This document shows positions 43,012 through 54,473 of a DNA stretch of 64,000 nucleotides, in pieces (positions within the stretch are counted from its first letter, which is position 1; each line of letters begins with the position of its first letter). The notes under the pieces are model-generated. The model saw nothing but the letters and a program-made list of their open reading frames with translations, searched no databases and was not told the DNA's origin. Location of the stretch: the NCBI RefSeq assembly GCF_000350225.1, contig NW_005178511.1, positions 254,919 through 318,918 of the forward strand. The letters run 5' to 3'. The translations under genes were made by a program, and so were the position numbers. The stretch is from Chondrus crispus. Lineage: Eukaryota; Rhodophyta; Florideophyceae; Gigartinales; Gigartinaceae.

Positions 43012-43714
43012 TGTAGAGCACCGACCGCCCCGCGTAATCGCAGTGCTGTACTGTAGCACAGGCGGAATGACTCACTATCATAAGTGAGGTATGTACCACG
43101 TGTAACCGTGTATCCAAACCCCCGCTCGTGTCCGGGTGTAAGCTCCATGGAGCCCTGTCGAAGTACTGACAGTTCTATCCACGTGTACCCGTGTTATCCC
43201 TCACGTTCATCGTGTTATTCCCCACGTGTAGTGGTTGTCATACCTCCCCAAGAGGAGTTTCTCCGGCCATCGCCGCCGTCGCTCAATTTAGTATTTTTAG
43301 TTTAATTAATTATCGCTCCGACGTCGGCTAGTATATAGCCGACGGCCGACTCTAAGTAAATCCTCACGAAGCTTTGGGTCTACAACTCGGGTTTCTGGAA
43401 CGGAGTCGTAGCCTCGCGTCGGTCCCCGTCCCACGACGGTACCCTGCGAGCCATCTACGTCCCGATTCCCACCTACCTCTACCGCGCGCCCCCCCTGCTC
43501 CTCTACTGTAGCGTGCGCGCCAGCCTGTCCTTACCCCTCCGCCCCTCCTGGGCGTGTCCTCCCATTTCCTTTTACCTCTCCAATTCCGTACTGCGCATAG
43601 CGCCCGGCCCCGTACCCGTTCCTTTACGGGTGGTCTCCCAGATCCCCTACACGCGCCCCGAACGCGCGCGCTCTGCCAGAGGGGGATCCCACCCTTCCTC
43701 CTCATTGCACGACA
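43012..43714 (+). repeat. 3' LTR of gypsy family A
   Basis: 703 bp, same length and ends as 32527-33229, with about ten substitutions and no length change. Confidence 0.95.
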
Positions 43715-43719
43715 ATAAT
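43715..43719. repeat. Target-site duplication of gypsy family A (right)
   Basis: ATAAT, equal to 32522-32526. Confidence 0.9.
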
Positions 43720-46700
43720 TACTTCATCCTCCGCTCAGAACGCATGTAATAAAAAGTACGTCTTTCCTTCTTCTCGCCGCGCGTGTATCCATTCCTTGTC
43801 AATCCTGAGATACCCTTCCATGCCCCTCCATTGTTGTCAGCACAGGCGCGTCCTGCTTACACAAATTCCACTGCGAATCGTGAGGCGTGATTCCAGCCGC
43901 CTGCTTCCAGTTCGACACGCCTTCTGTCCTTTCTGCTAAACTCCAAAAATAAATACGAAGTACTTTCTGTGTCCTCAACAAGTAACATCAAATGGATCTG
44001 TTCCACATCCTGTCCGTATGAGGCCTCGTCAGGGTGGGCCTCCAAAGAACCAGTAGTCCAAAAAATCCTCTCCCAAAGTCCCTTTTTCCGAACTTCCGCC
44101 GCCCGTGATCCGAGCTTTTTCGAGTAACGCGACAGCACTCCTGCGTTCCTTCCTAACACATCGTCCCTTGATGCCAAATTTTCCTTCTCGCCCATAGCTA
44201 CAGTAGTTTTCTCATCGCCCAAAAAAACCAGGAAGAATGCAGTGACTTTTTGCATTCCACACGCAAAGCCTTGCGTAGTTCCTCCTTAAATCAAAATTCC
44301 AGGGCTCTGACGATCATTCTCTCTGATGGGGTGCGCTCATCGTGAATGTAGTCGCCAACTCGGTGGCGTTCGGGGTCGTCCCTTCCCGATCTTGCCCTTT
44401 TGATGGGGTGCCACTCTGGCCACGTAGGCTTCTTAAGCCTATCAACAAACCCAGCTCGTTCGCGGCGGAGATGCCGTCGGCATGTCTCCGACGTCTTATC
44501 TCGCAAACTCTGCTCGTCAAAGAGCGCTTCAGCCTCTGTAAATAAAAAAGGTCATTCTGCTTCACTCGTTTTTTGTGCCTCATTTTCCTACTAAGTAGGG
44601 AATTCTTCCCGTCTCCATCGACCTCCTTTTCCGTACAAACAGGCCTTGATGTTTGTGAAGAGAGGAATTTAATTTTCCCTCACCTCGCGTCATCCTCCAG
44701 CGCACCGTCTCTTCGCCTACTCTCCTTTCCTCTTTGTCCTGCCGTTTTTTCATCTCAGCGAGTGACTCGATCTGTTGAGCTTGAGCTTGGCTGTCCTGCG
44801 TGCATCCGTGCTTCTGCACGGATCGAAGTGGGTGTGAAGTTCTTGGTCCTCAGGTCTTCGCGTCACTATCAATTTGTCCAAACGAGAGGTACTATCAGTA
44901 ATTGCACATGGTCTCTTAGACGTCATCGCCGACGTTCGTCGCGTTTTTGGATCCAGAGGATCAACTCTCATCATCATGCATCCGTTTTGTCCGTTGGGAT
45001 CGTTCCTCTAGTACGTCAACACTCGGCCTGGGGAGTCCAGGCTCCACATCGTGCTGCATAAGGAACAGAATCTTCAATCACGACCTCGACCGCACTAAAA
45101 ACCCAAAATGCGCTTGCACAAGTTGCCACGTGTGTCTACTTCGTCGCGAAAATTCGTCTTCCGACCGCGCATGTCAGCGGCGTTTCGCTGCGGAGTCAAA
45201 GACGGTTTCCGCCCTTCGGCCATCTGTCTACGCCGTATGGCCAGTTCATTTCTCGCGAAGGATCCCTTCATCATATTCCTCGGGTCCGGTACGTCTGTAG
45301 ATTCCCCCATCGCTTCTCGTACTGCGGCATTTTTCTTGACCCCATGAGTCTTCGTCGGTGTTTTCTGCAAGCCGGAACTACTTCATGCGCTTTCCCAGTG
45401 CTTGAGCGGCATACTACCGACCACCGCATCCTGCCTCCTTCGTCTCCAAACTCCTCCCCTTACCGTTCCAACCTTTTTCTTCCTCTTCCTCGCAGTGTAC
45501 GCGTCCCGTAATCCTCCTCTTCATGTAGCCCGGCATGCTCATTCTCGAGTTCCCTATCTGATTACCATTGTCGTCCCTTCGATCCCGGCGTCACACACCT
45601 CTGCCTTCCTTCTACATCCTCTTACTTGCAATGCAATTCTCCCCTTTTCTCCTCTTTTCACTGCGTGCGTTCCCTCCCAGTTTTGTTAACTCCGGACGGA
45701 TCACAAATATAGGGTGCTGATAACTTCCGGTCCGTCCCTCATTTCCCCTTAATCTTCGCGAGCCCGCTTCGATCCCTCATCAAGGAAACACTGACTCCCG
45801 TCTGGAGAGGCGTTGCTTCTCCCTATTGTATGAATTGCTCATGAGAGCTCGACCGACGGTCGTACTTTCTCCCTTGGTCTCTTACGTCTTCCGGACGTGG
45901 TCTGGGCTGCGCTTTCAACATAAAACAAATAAACAAAACAAAAATGAAAACTTGGGAGAGGGAGTTATCGGTATAATGGTGAGTCTGTCGCTCGTGACAA
46001 AAACATGTTCGCCGTTGAGTTAGTCGCGACCAGTGGCTCAACCGCAGCATCCCAGTTGGATAGCTTCCCCTTTTCGCTGTTTCTCCTTCTCAACCCCCAC
46101 CCGTTATTAACTCTCCTCTTCATACATTAATCCTCTGTTTTTCCTCCTTGTCCCTCTAGAATGACGGGAGAGTGTGACTGCGGGCTCTCCATGATTGTGC
46201 CTCGCACTAAGTTTCGGTGGTCGTTCCCAAGTCAGTCTGACCCTTGTTTTCGCAGTCGATCCCTCCTGCTCGTCGAGCTGCCGTGGCTCGGGTATCGCCT
46301 CGACCATATAATAACAAAAAGAATACAGAGAACAAACAAGAAGAGTAAAAGAGCGGAAAGTAAGGGAGAGTGGCGTGGCGGTTGTCACAAAATTTGGAAA
46401 ACCCTCCTGCTCAATGAGCAATGTCCCCTTATTCTGATGAACTTTTCCGACCCCCTAGGGGTGTGTTCTGCGTCCGCTCTTCGTCCGACTCGGTGGTTTG
46501 TCGTAAACCTACTTTGTTCGACGAACTCTGATACTGCTCGTGTACGTTTCATGTCATTGGAAATGACATCATCGGGGCAGTTCTCATCTGAAAGACGCAC
46601 GGACATAAGGAACACAAGCTATGATCTGTGGTCGAGGTGTATCGACGTAGTCCTTCGTTGTCCCCTTTTTTTCGAGAATAACAATTTTCGCGTATGCGAA

Positions 46701-47693
46701 ATGTGGGGTGCTTTGGATTGACGCTCCCGACGGGATCTGCCGTCGTATCAATCTGTAGTTGCGCACCATCTTCTCTCCTTGTCCTGACAGGTGCAATTTC
46801 CTTCTCTTCTTCGTCAGTCTATCGATTTGCCTCGGGGTCTTGCTGATCGAAGTCCGCGATACGCGGTCGCGTCGTCATCGTCCTGCAACCACAAAGAGAA
46901 ATAAAATAAAATAAAGTATATCAAAACAGAAAACAAGAATACAAAGGAACAAAGAAAACAAGGGAACGGAAGGGAGGTTATGGTAAGTAAGTGTTAAACA
47001 GGTCGCTCTGGAAGATGGGACTGTGGGTGAGCATCGACATCGGTCGTGCGGGGTCCTTCGTAGCACCGGTCTTTTGACGGTAGTCCATATGGACGGATTT
47101 TCTTGCTCGTCGATCCTGGGTAGTGTGTTAGGAGTGAGTGTGATGATCGGCATCATGTGAGGTCGGGTGAGGGTTGGCTGCGGAGCGACTTAAAATATTT
47201 ATGCCGCCGACTGTGGCAAGCGACAACAACTTCGCGTGCGGACTGCAGCTGCAGTGATTTTTCCTGCTTTTTGATTATAATTTCGCAGCATGGCTGGAAT
47301 TCGAGCTCTGCCTTGCGTCGCTCGTTCAGCAGTTTGTTGTCGACACGCTTATTTTTTTTGATTACATCATACCCGCGGGCGGACCGCCTGTTCGAAACGT
47401 CAGGTCTCGTGCGTACTGCGGTGAGGCGTGTTCGCGTTTTCCGGGAGGCTCAATGCCTCATCCAAGGATACAGTTTTGCTTCTCTGCCTTGCTCTCCTTT
47501 CCTTCAAACTCCTTATTTGCCAACCTCGTAGATGCGTTCCTTCCTCGAAGTTCTGACCTCTCAGTTGTTTCTAACCTACTAACTCTATTTACGATGGCTA
47601 TCACGGTTGTGCCTGCGACGCTTACGCGGGTAAGGGTAGCCTTTTCCTTCGGAAACATGTGACTATCGCGCTGCGGGGGATTTGCTCAATAGG
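43720..47693 (-). other. Long 3' region of gypsy family B, decayed
   Basis: Nearly 4 kb with no intact gene. Several minus-strand open stretches look like eroded protein with charged, helical composition (QQIESLAEMKKRQDKEERRV near 44760; RNELAIRRRQMAEGRKPS near 45230). Three T-rich tracts on the minus strand (about 45910-45960, 46310-46360, 46885-46960) each precede a charged segment and would read as strongly hydrophobic helices. They could instead be pyrimidine tracts of decayed introns. No known domain was recognised. Confidence 0.4.
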
Positions 47694-48494
47694 TTACCAC
47701 GTTGCGTCCTCGATGGTATACCCATACCACCTCACTTTGAGAATTAATTCCTCCTCGTCGTAGCCGTGGTCCACGATCTTGTCGATCACATACTGCTGGC
47801 TCTCGGCTCCTTCTTCTTGCGTGTCCAACTGTCCTTCCCCCTTCTGAAGAGCCAGCCACTCATCCTCATCCTGCTCTTCCGAACCTCCCATCTCTTGTAG
47901 ATCGGGCGGGATGCCCGCAGCTTCCTGATATACCAACGGTCCGTCATCCGTCCTATTCTTCGCTTGCGGGGCGGGTTCTTCTCGTTCCCCTCCTCGACTG
48001 AGGAACTGTAGCGCTTGTCGTAGCCCGATCATCGGCGTGTAGTCCATGGGACTGGGGGCTAATTCGGCTCGATCTGGCGACACGCGCTCTTGTTGGTCGC
48101 TGATGGCAATGACGACCGTATTCTCAGTTGACTCCTTCACTTGATACGGACCCGTACCCACTTATGCCAACTTCTGTTTCGGCTCGGTGGCCGTGTTTTG
48201 CTCTTTTCGAAGGAATACGTATGATCCTGAAGGGATGTCATACTTCGGCTTGCGAAGCCTTGCGTCGAAGTTTTGCTTGTAGCGCGCTTGTTCTTTCCGC
48301 AAGCTCTTATCAGCGCCTTTCATTAGGCTTTCCAACCACGACTGCCATTTCAGGTAGTACGCTCGATTCGAGCTAAATCCTTCCAAACTTGGCTGTGCTT
48401 GTAACGCAATGCTTCTCGGCGCCCGAGCTAACACTGGCTCGAAGGGCGCGATGTTCGTAGTTCGATGAACTTGCGTGTTGTATGCGAACGTCAC
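47694..48494 (-). CDS. Integrase C-terminus and chromodomain of gypsy family B
   Basis: Open stretches carry the post-core integrase region (FDARLRKPKYDIPSGSYVFL) and a chromodomain-like end (YVIDKIVDHGYDEEELILKV, then RWYGYTIEDATW) that stops within the domain. The fold is recognisable; the element is a fossil. Confidence 0.75.
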
Positions 48495-48542
48495 AGCGTC
48501 GCTAAATAGATCCCAGTCCTTGAGATGTTCTCCAACATATTT

Positions 48543-49499
48543 TCACAACGCAGAGGTCAGCTTGCGATTAAATCTTTCAACTTGGCCGTTGGCCTGAGGG
48601 TGATAGGTGGTCGTGAACACATTGCGTATGCCGAGAATTCGGCAGACGTTCTGAAAGAACCGGGCCGTGAACTGTGTTCCATTGTCGGACAGCAGCTTGA
48701 CCGGTGGTCCGTACTCGAATACCCAATGGTGAACGAAGGCTTGTGCGATGTGCGCAGCTGATATCTTCTTCAACGGTACGGTTCGTACCAGTTTCGAGTA
48801 TCGATTGCTGACCACGAAAATATACCGATTTGCTCGTTTAGTTGTAATTAGCTCGCCGAGGATGTCGATGGCGACAAACTCCAGCGGAGCTTTGAGCGTG
48901 AACAGCTTCATTTCCTTCGTGTTTCTTCTTAACTTCACCCTTTCCCGCGCACATGCGGCGCAATTTTTCGCCACTGCGTAGCAGTCTAGGGCCATCGTAG
49001 GCCAATAAAAATATCTTCTCAATGTCTTGTACAGTTTCCTGCCTCCAGGATGCCCTGCCAAGTTTGCGTAGTGGCTCAGCCCTAATGCGCGGTCCCTTAA
49101 GGACTGTGGTATTACCACTTGCACAAACGCTGCTGCTGTACGGCATAGAGTTCCTTCGAATTCCTCTGCCTCCGTTGTGAACGTCCTCACTTTTCCAGCG
49201 TCCATCTCCTCCTTGATTCGACTGCAGAAAGGGTCGACGGCTTGCTCGCAAATAAGCTCCTCCGGTGCGATGGCCTGGAAGTGATCGAGGCGATCCGAGG
49301 CGCCCCCCCTCAAGAGCGAGGATGTCGTCCAGCCTTTCAAAATCTTCCTCTTCGTCTTCTGTAGCGTCGGCCGGTTCAGCCATAAAGCATGGGATTTCGT
49401 CTTCGATTTCGTCGACGGTTTCTCCTGCGGTCCGTAATCTTGACAGGGCATCAGCTTGGCTGTTAGCCTTGCCCTTCTTGTACTTGATCTCGAAATCAA
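48543..49499 (-). CDS. Integrase of gypsy family B
   Basis: HHCC zinc domain (SHYANLAGHPGGRKLYKTLR, CAACARER) and DDE core (FVAIDILGEL, LLSDNGTQF ~48690, NGQVERFNRK). Closely related in order and motifs to family A. Confidence 0.85.
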   Translation of the reverse strand: MISRSSTRRARLTAKLMPCQDYGPQEKPSTKSKTKSHALWLNRPTLQKTKRKILKGWTTSSLLRGGASDRLDHFQAIAPEELICEQAVDPFCSRIKEEMDAGKVRTFTTEAEEFEGTLCRTAAAFVQVVIPQSLRDRALGLSHYANLAGHPGGRKLYKTLRRYFYWPTMALDCYAVAKNCAACARERVKLRRNTKEMKLFTLKAPLEFVAIDILGELITTKRANRYIFVVSNRYSKLVRTVPLKKISAAHIAQAFVHHWVFEYGPPVKLLSDNGTQFTARFFQNVCRILGIRNVFTTTYHPQANGQVERFNRKLTSAL

Positions 49500-51906
49500 A
49501 TTCCGAGAGGCGGAGCCTCCATCGGATTAATCTCCCGCTGGGGTCGGTTACGTTCATCAACCACCTCAATGAAGCATGGTCGGTATGCACAATGAATTGC
49601 TCGCCATATAGATATGGTCTTAGAGTCTGTACGGCCCAACTTACCGCTAGACATTCTTTTTCTGATACAGAATAGTTTCTCTCGGCTGCGGCTAACGTTC
49701 TTGAAAAGAACCGGATGGGTTTACGTTGCGCATCCGGATGCGTTTGAAATAATGCAGCGCCGATTTGATAGTCGCTTGCATCGGTGTCTACCGAGTATGG
49801 TAGGTCCTTCTTCGGCAGCGCCAACACCGGTGGCGTCAAGATAGCATCTTTGAGCTTATGAAAAGCTTTTTCGCATGGTTCATCGAATCCTTCCAACTGG
49901 ACCGGTTGTCCTTTCTTCAGTAGTTGGTTTAGAGGATGCGCAATTTTCGCATAATGCGGAACGAACCTGCGGCAGACATTGCAAAGTCCCAGGAAGCTTC
50001 TGAGCTGCGTCTGCGTTTGAGGGTATCTCACTTGTTCCAATGCGGCGGTTCGCCCGTCGTCAACTTCGAGCGTACCTGGCCGAACGACGTGGCCCAGGTA
50101 CTTGATCTTTTCGAGGAAAAATTCGCACTTGCGAAGCTTGAGCTTCACACCTGCCTTCTCCAATACAGACAGTATTTCGTCAACGTGGACGACGTGCTCC
50201 TCCCAGGATTTGCTGAAGATGATGATATCATCTAGATATACCAGACAGCATTTCCAACGGAACGGAGAGAGCAGGATATCCATGGCTCTCAGAAACGTCG
50301 CTGGCGCGTTGGTAAGCCCGAAGGGCATTCTTGAGAATCGGTACAAACCTGAGTGACACGAAAATGCGGTTTTGTCGCGGTCGCTTTCGGGAATTGGCAT
50401 CGGCCGGTACCCCGAGATCGCGTCCAACGCGGAGAAAACCTTGGTGTCACCAAGCGAGTCCAGGCATTCGTCCATGTGCGGCAAAGGGTACGTGTCTTTC
50501 ACCGCCACCGCGTTTAACCTGCGGTAGTCTACGCAAAAGCGCATTGAACCGTCCGGCTTGGGCACTAATGAAACGGGCGACGCCCATTCTGACTGCGCCG
50601 GTTTGATGACTCCTGCTTCTAACATCTTCTGTACTTCCGCGTCCTTGACCTCCCGAGCCTTTGGACCGGCTCCGTAAGTAGCTTGTGCGATGGGCCTGGT
50701 CTCTGGAACTAGCTCGATCCGGTGGACCGTGGTATTAATTTCACCAAGGGTCCCATCCCACATCTTAGAGTATTTCTTCAACATCTGTCGAAACCGCTCG
50801 CGCAGCCGTTCCGGCACGTGGCTCAGGTCGAGGTCCTCCACGTACGGCGGTGGGGGCTCAATCTGCTGCTCCGGCTTCGAGGATGCCGTCGCAGAGAGCC
50901 CACTCGACCGTTCTTCCGGCTGGTCCTCGCGCGCTTGATCCGACGGTTCGCATCTTGTCTCGCCCGTAGGCGTCTTGGTAGAGTTAGGAAAATTTTCCTT
51001 CTTCCTTTCTTGAATCCCGAGAACCTCACCAATGGTGGTTTTGATCTCAAGCACGGCCCTCGGGTGCGGTAATAATTCTGCCATCACTTGGCCTTTCTGC
51101 ACCCTGACAGGGTACGTCCTAAAATTCGCAACGAGTAAACGAAACGGCATGTCAGGCTCAACCTGAACGACACCATTCGTGCACGTCAACCCGTGCCTTT
51201 CGTACAACGACGAGGACGGCTGAACCACAACCAAGCCCGCCCTCTTCGAGGTGCATTCCACGACGCGTTGCGTCCCTGGCTCGATAGTCGTGGCTCTTGC
51301 CACTTTTACCTTAGGGGAAATTCGCTCCCCCTTTCCATCATTCTCGTCCTCTCCCGGGACGAGATTCTTCTTCCCTTTTCTCGTCGAGAACCGCCTAATT
51401 ATCGCAACCTCCGATAAATCCGCCAACTCAACCTTTTTTTGCCTTGGATAAATTGCTTCCACAAACCGGTCACAGTAGTCCGCGCCTAGAATTAGCGGGA
51501 CTGCTAGTTTTTCGCATACAATAAACTCGGCTGCAGCCACAAATCTTCCAAGCCTCACAGGCATTTTAATTCTGTCGAGAGTCCGGAGTGGCCTATTGTT
51601 CGCGTCGCCAATGTCTTGGGTCGGTCCGTAGGACACCAACATTTCCATTCCTGCCGGAAGTTCCGACTTTCGAACCAAATTCGGTCCGGCACCTGTGTCC
51701 AACACGAACAACACTCGACTCATCAATCTGACCGTTGGTCCAATATCCGCGTAAACTTTGTAGTTTTTTCGCGCGAGGACCAAGATCTCTGCAGGACATT
51801 CTTGTCGCTTAACCCTGTACCTGGGCCTACGAATTTGATCCATCGCACGATCGTTGTCTCGACTTAGAATTTTCTTGACAACAGTCGGCTCCTTCGGACT
51901 ATCCAC
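48838..51906 (-). CDS. Protease-RT-RNase H of gypsy family B
   Basis: 1022-codon open frame. Retropepsin LDTGAGPNLV (~51690), RT RFCVDYRRLNAVAVKDTYPL and LVYLDDIIIFSKSW (~50235), RNase H SVDTDASDYQIGAALF and VHTDHASLRWLMN. Its left end overlaps the integrase frame. The long open frame suggests moderate age despite the diverged LTRs. Confidence 0.9.
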   Translation of the reverse strand: MDSPKEPTVVKKILSRDNDRAMDQIRRPRYRVKRQECPAEILVLARKNYKVYADIGPTVRLMSRVLFVLDTGAGPNLVRKSELPAGMEMLVSYGPTQDIGDANNRPLRTLDRIKMPVRLGRFVAAAEFIVCEKLAVPLILGADYCDRFVEAIYPRQKKVELADLSEVAIIRRFSTRKGKKNLVPGEDENDGKGERISPKVKVARATTIEPGTQRVVECTSKRAGLVVVQPSSSLYERHGLTCTNGVVQVEPDMPFRLLVANFRTYPVRVQKGQVMAELLPHPRAVLEIKTTIGEVLGIQERKKENFPNSTKTPTGETRCEPSDQAREDQPEERSSGLSATASSKPEQQIEPPPPYVEDLDLSHVPERLRERFRQMLKKYSKMWDGTLGEINTTVHRIELVPETRPIAQATYGAGPKAREVKDAEVQKMLEAGVIKPAQSEWASPVSLVPKPDGSMRFCVDYRRLNAVAVKDTYPLPHMDECLDSLGDTKVFSALDAISGYRPMPIPESDRDKTAFSCHSGLYRFSRMPFGLTNAPATFLRAMDILLSPFRWKCCLVYLDDIIIFSKSWEEHVVHVDEILSVLEKAGVKLKLRKCEFFLEKIKYLGHVVRPGTLEVDDGRTAALEQVRYPQTQTQLRSFLGLCNVCRRFVPHYAKIAHPLNQLLKKGQPVQLEGFDEPCEKAFHKLKDAILTPPVLALPKKDLPYSVDTDASDYQIGAALFQTHPDAQRKPIRFFSRTLAAAERNYSVSEKECLAVSWAVQTLRPYLYGEQFIVHTDHASLRWLMNVTDPSGRLIRWRLRLSEFDFEIKYKKGKANSQADALSRLRTAGETVDEIEDEIPCFMAEPADATEDEEEDFERLDDILALEGGRLGSPRSLPGHRTGGAYLRASRRPFLQSNQGGDGRWKSEDVHNGGRGIRRNSMPYSSSVCASGNTTVLKGPRIRAEPLRKLGRASWRQETVQDIEKIFLLAYDGPRLLRSGEKLRRMCAGKGEVKKKHEGNEAVHAQSSAGVCRHRHPRRANYN

Positions 51907-52025
51907 TATTCCAACTACCTCCTCGTCGAGGCCTTCCTTTTTCGCTAGAGACGGGGAACGGGACTGAGTTCCGGACGCAGTACGTTGAACCTGGGCCTCT
52001 CGTGACTCTTTCGAGATTCCCCTCT

Positions 52026-52910
52026 CTAGTTTCCCTGCGGTGGCGGGTTCCTTCTCACTTCCGACGACGCGGGCCCAGCGGCGGGCCCTCTAAATGGTTG
52101 GTTCGACCTCGGCGTTGAAGCACTCGGCGTGCTCGCCGTCTGCGAATCGAACCAATTCTTGACCCTCAGATAACTCGTCGATGGTATCCCCAATCTCTCC
52201 ATCGGAGAAAACGCCTCATAATTTCCCAAAATTCGGTGCATTTCCCGGAGGGAAAGAATGCACGTTGGCGCTGCGTGCCCCTTTTCGTAACAGTGATAGC
52301 ACACCAGTCCGTGCTTCTTGACGGGATATTGCGGCCTAGGTCCTCCACGGGCCGGGGGCCTTCCTTGATGTTGCTGCCTTCCCATCTAGCCTGGCCTTCG
52401 AAACGTTGTACCCTTGTCTTCCATCGGAATGCGCGGCGCCGGCGTGTGGCCACGCCCCCGGAACATCATCACGGGATCCGTGGGCTCTGAAAACGACTTC
52501 GTCGTGTATGTGGGGGTCGGTAAAGTTGACGACCCGCTTGCCCCGTTGTCCTCGTGTCCGTAGCCTTCCGATGGCTCAATAGAATCGCCTTCGGCGACGA
52601 ACGCTCCCTCGTACTTTTCATTACTTCTCTGCGCACTGCGCTCCTCTGATGCGGAGTTTGACTCGGCTAAGTGGACTGCGGCGTGACCTTTACGACCGGG
52701 ATAAGAAGCCCTTGGTTTGTTCCCCGCCCTGAACGTCGACGGCGTCTGAATCGTGACCTTCTTGGTCTTCTTGTCCTTGGCGCGGCTCGCCGAGCCATGC
52801 GCCTTTGCATAATTTACCAATCTCAAAAATGAGACATCTCGGTTATCTTGTCGATACTGCGAGACCATGAGCTTGATACTGGCGTCTAGCCCTTCGATGA
52901 ACATAGTCAT
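52026..52910 (-). CDS. Gag C-terminal part of gypsy family B
   Basis: Two adjacent open stretches. The left one contains a CCHC knuckle (CYHCYEKGHAAPTC, ~52290). The right one has a capsid-end motif (RLVNYAKAHGSASRAKDKKT) like that of family A gag (AHAHSHGDAFRA). Confidence 0.75.
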
Positions 52911-52916
52911 CTGCTC

Positions 52917-54140
52917 CTACATGGAATAAACATTCCCACAGAGATTACTCGCGTCTGTTAGGCGTATGTAAAATTCCATCTCGTCTTTAGACGATCTCTG
53001 CTGAACTTCTCGCAATGCAAGCACGGCTTGACGGATCGCCTTGTCGGTGGCGAAACTTCTCAATAGCCACTGTACGGCCTCCGGCCAGGCGGATACCTTC
53101 CCATGGTGGGATCTGGCCGTTTGAGACACGGAAGTGTACTGTCTTAGGGCGATGCCACCAAGAAATTCGGGCAACAAGCGAATCGCTGGTCCCTCATTCA
53201 TCTCCTGAGTATCAAACTCTTGAACCAACTTCACCAAAAAATCCAACACAAGGACGCCGTCTTCTCCTGTGAACGTGTTGTCCTTCTTCACCTTAGGTGG
53301 GATATCTCTCCTGATTTTCGCGTGGCGGTCCGCCGGGAACTTGACAAGTATGTCTGCGGGTTCCGCAAGCGGTACGTTCGGTACGAAAGTAATTTCTTGA
53401 AGAGGTAGATGGTCGGATTCAGCTCCTCCAACTCGTCCCATCGCGGCCAGCGCCGCGTTGCGACATCTTCGGGTTCCGCGTCCTTGTCTCTCGGCGAGGA
53501 GGACGAAGTGACTCCGCCTCGTCTGGAGGAAATTTTCTTGCTGGACGAAATTCCGTTCCCTTCTTCTGAACGGCGTTCGGAATCGCCCGTGGTTCGACGA
53601 GCCGTCACCACCATCTTCAGAGGGACTAGACGACTCCGACTGTGAGTCGCAGTCCTCCGGATCGTCACTACAGTGACCCTTGCTTGTACGTCGCTTGTCC
53701 TTCTTGGAGGACTTCGACTTGGAGCTCCGCTGTCGAGCGGGCTTGTCCTTCTTCGACCGACGGTCGCCCTCTCTACCCGAAGGGAGTGGCTCGTCGCCCG
53801 ATCCTTGCGGAGCTTGTTCCGCGGCCTGCTCAAGATCGTTGAGACGTTGCGCGGCGCGATCGAATCGGTCATCGATGCTTGTTCTAAATTTTCCTAAGGA
53901 CTCCAAGGCTTGATTCGCGTCGCGCGTCGCGCCCTTAACTGAGAGTTTCAACGAAGCTAGGACCTCCGGCTCCGCACCTTCGGTTACCTCCCCTCGTTCC
54001 TTCTCGACGAGATCCACGCGAGCTGTTAGCTCTCCCAACACAATGTGGAACTCGGCTGCTTGCAACTCCAGTTGCTTTCGCACTAGGGCCAATTCATCCT
54101 CGAGAATTTTCTTATTCTCTCGGCGAATTTCGCCGCCCAT
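52917..54140 (-). CDS. Gag N-terminal part of gypsy family B
   Basis: 407-codon frame. Coiled-coil start (DELALVRKQLELQAAEFHIV), then a basic Lys/Ser-rich and acidic linker (SKSKSSKKDKRRTSKG) as in family A, then the capsid-like helices (AWPEAVQWLLRSFATDKAIR). Confidence 0.8.
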   Translation of the reverse strand: MGGEIRRENKKILEDELALVRKQLELQAAEFHIVLGELTARVDLVEKERGEVTEGAEPEVLASLKLSVKGATRDANQALESLGKFRTSIDDRFDRAAQRLNDLEQAAEQAPQGSGDEPLPSGREGDRRSKKDKPARQRSSKSKSSKKDKRRTSKGHCSDDPEDCDSQSESSSPSEDGGDGSSNHGRFRTPFRRRERNFVQQENFLQTRRSHFVLLAERQGRGTRRCRNAALAAMGRVGGAESDHLPLQEITFVPNVPLAEPADILVKFPADRHAKIRRDIPPKVKKDNTFTGEDGVLVLDFLVKLVQEFDTQEMNEGPAIRLLPEFLGGIALRQYTSVSQTARSHHGKVSAWPEAVQWLLRSFATDKAIRQAVLALREVQQRSSKDEMEFYIRLTDASNLCGNVYSM

Positions 54141-54451
54141 CTTCTCGAACTTCTCGTCGAGGTCAGTCTTGTCGGCGGCAATCCCCGTAGGGGATTCCTG
54201 ATCTGCGGGATCCGTGGCCGTATTGGCCTGGCTCCGGGTGCGAGGACCCCTCGGGATCCTCGGCGCCCGTGCCTACCCGCTTCTACTCGCCCCGGGACCG
54301 ACGTCCCCGGGTGCGTTTGTTGACATCGTTCGGCGTAGCGAACAAACCTAAAAGAAAGATACGAACAAAAAATAAAAAAGAGACTCCGTACCCAGACCAA
54401 CTTCCTTGTCGTAGACAAAATTCTTAATCAGGTCTTCTATACATAAAAAAG

Positions 54452-54469
54452 TTCTAGGTCGGAAGACCA
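54452..54469 (-). other. Primer-binding site of gypsy family B
   Basis: On the minus strand TGGTCTTCCGACCTAGAA lies 4 bp after the LTR end, one change from the family A site at 33233-33250. Confidence 0.75.
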
Positions 54470-54473
54470 CTTT

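Larger units (their letters stand above)
32527..43714 (+). mobile_element. Gypsy family A (chromodomain type), 11.2 kb, nested in family B
   Basis: Two 703-bp LTRs with about ten differences (about 1.4%), a 5-bp target duplication (ATAAT), a primer site, gag, pol, an integrase ending in a chromodomain, a 2.85-kb 3' region with an antisense ORF, and a polypurine tract. Structure is complete and the insertion is young. The coding region has about four or five breaks, so this copy is probably not autonomous. An N gap interrupts the 3' region. Confidence 0.95.
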
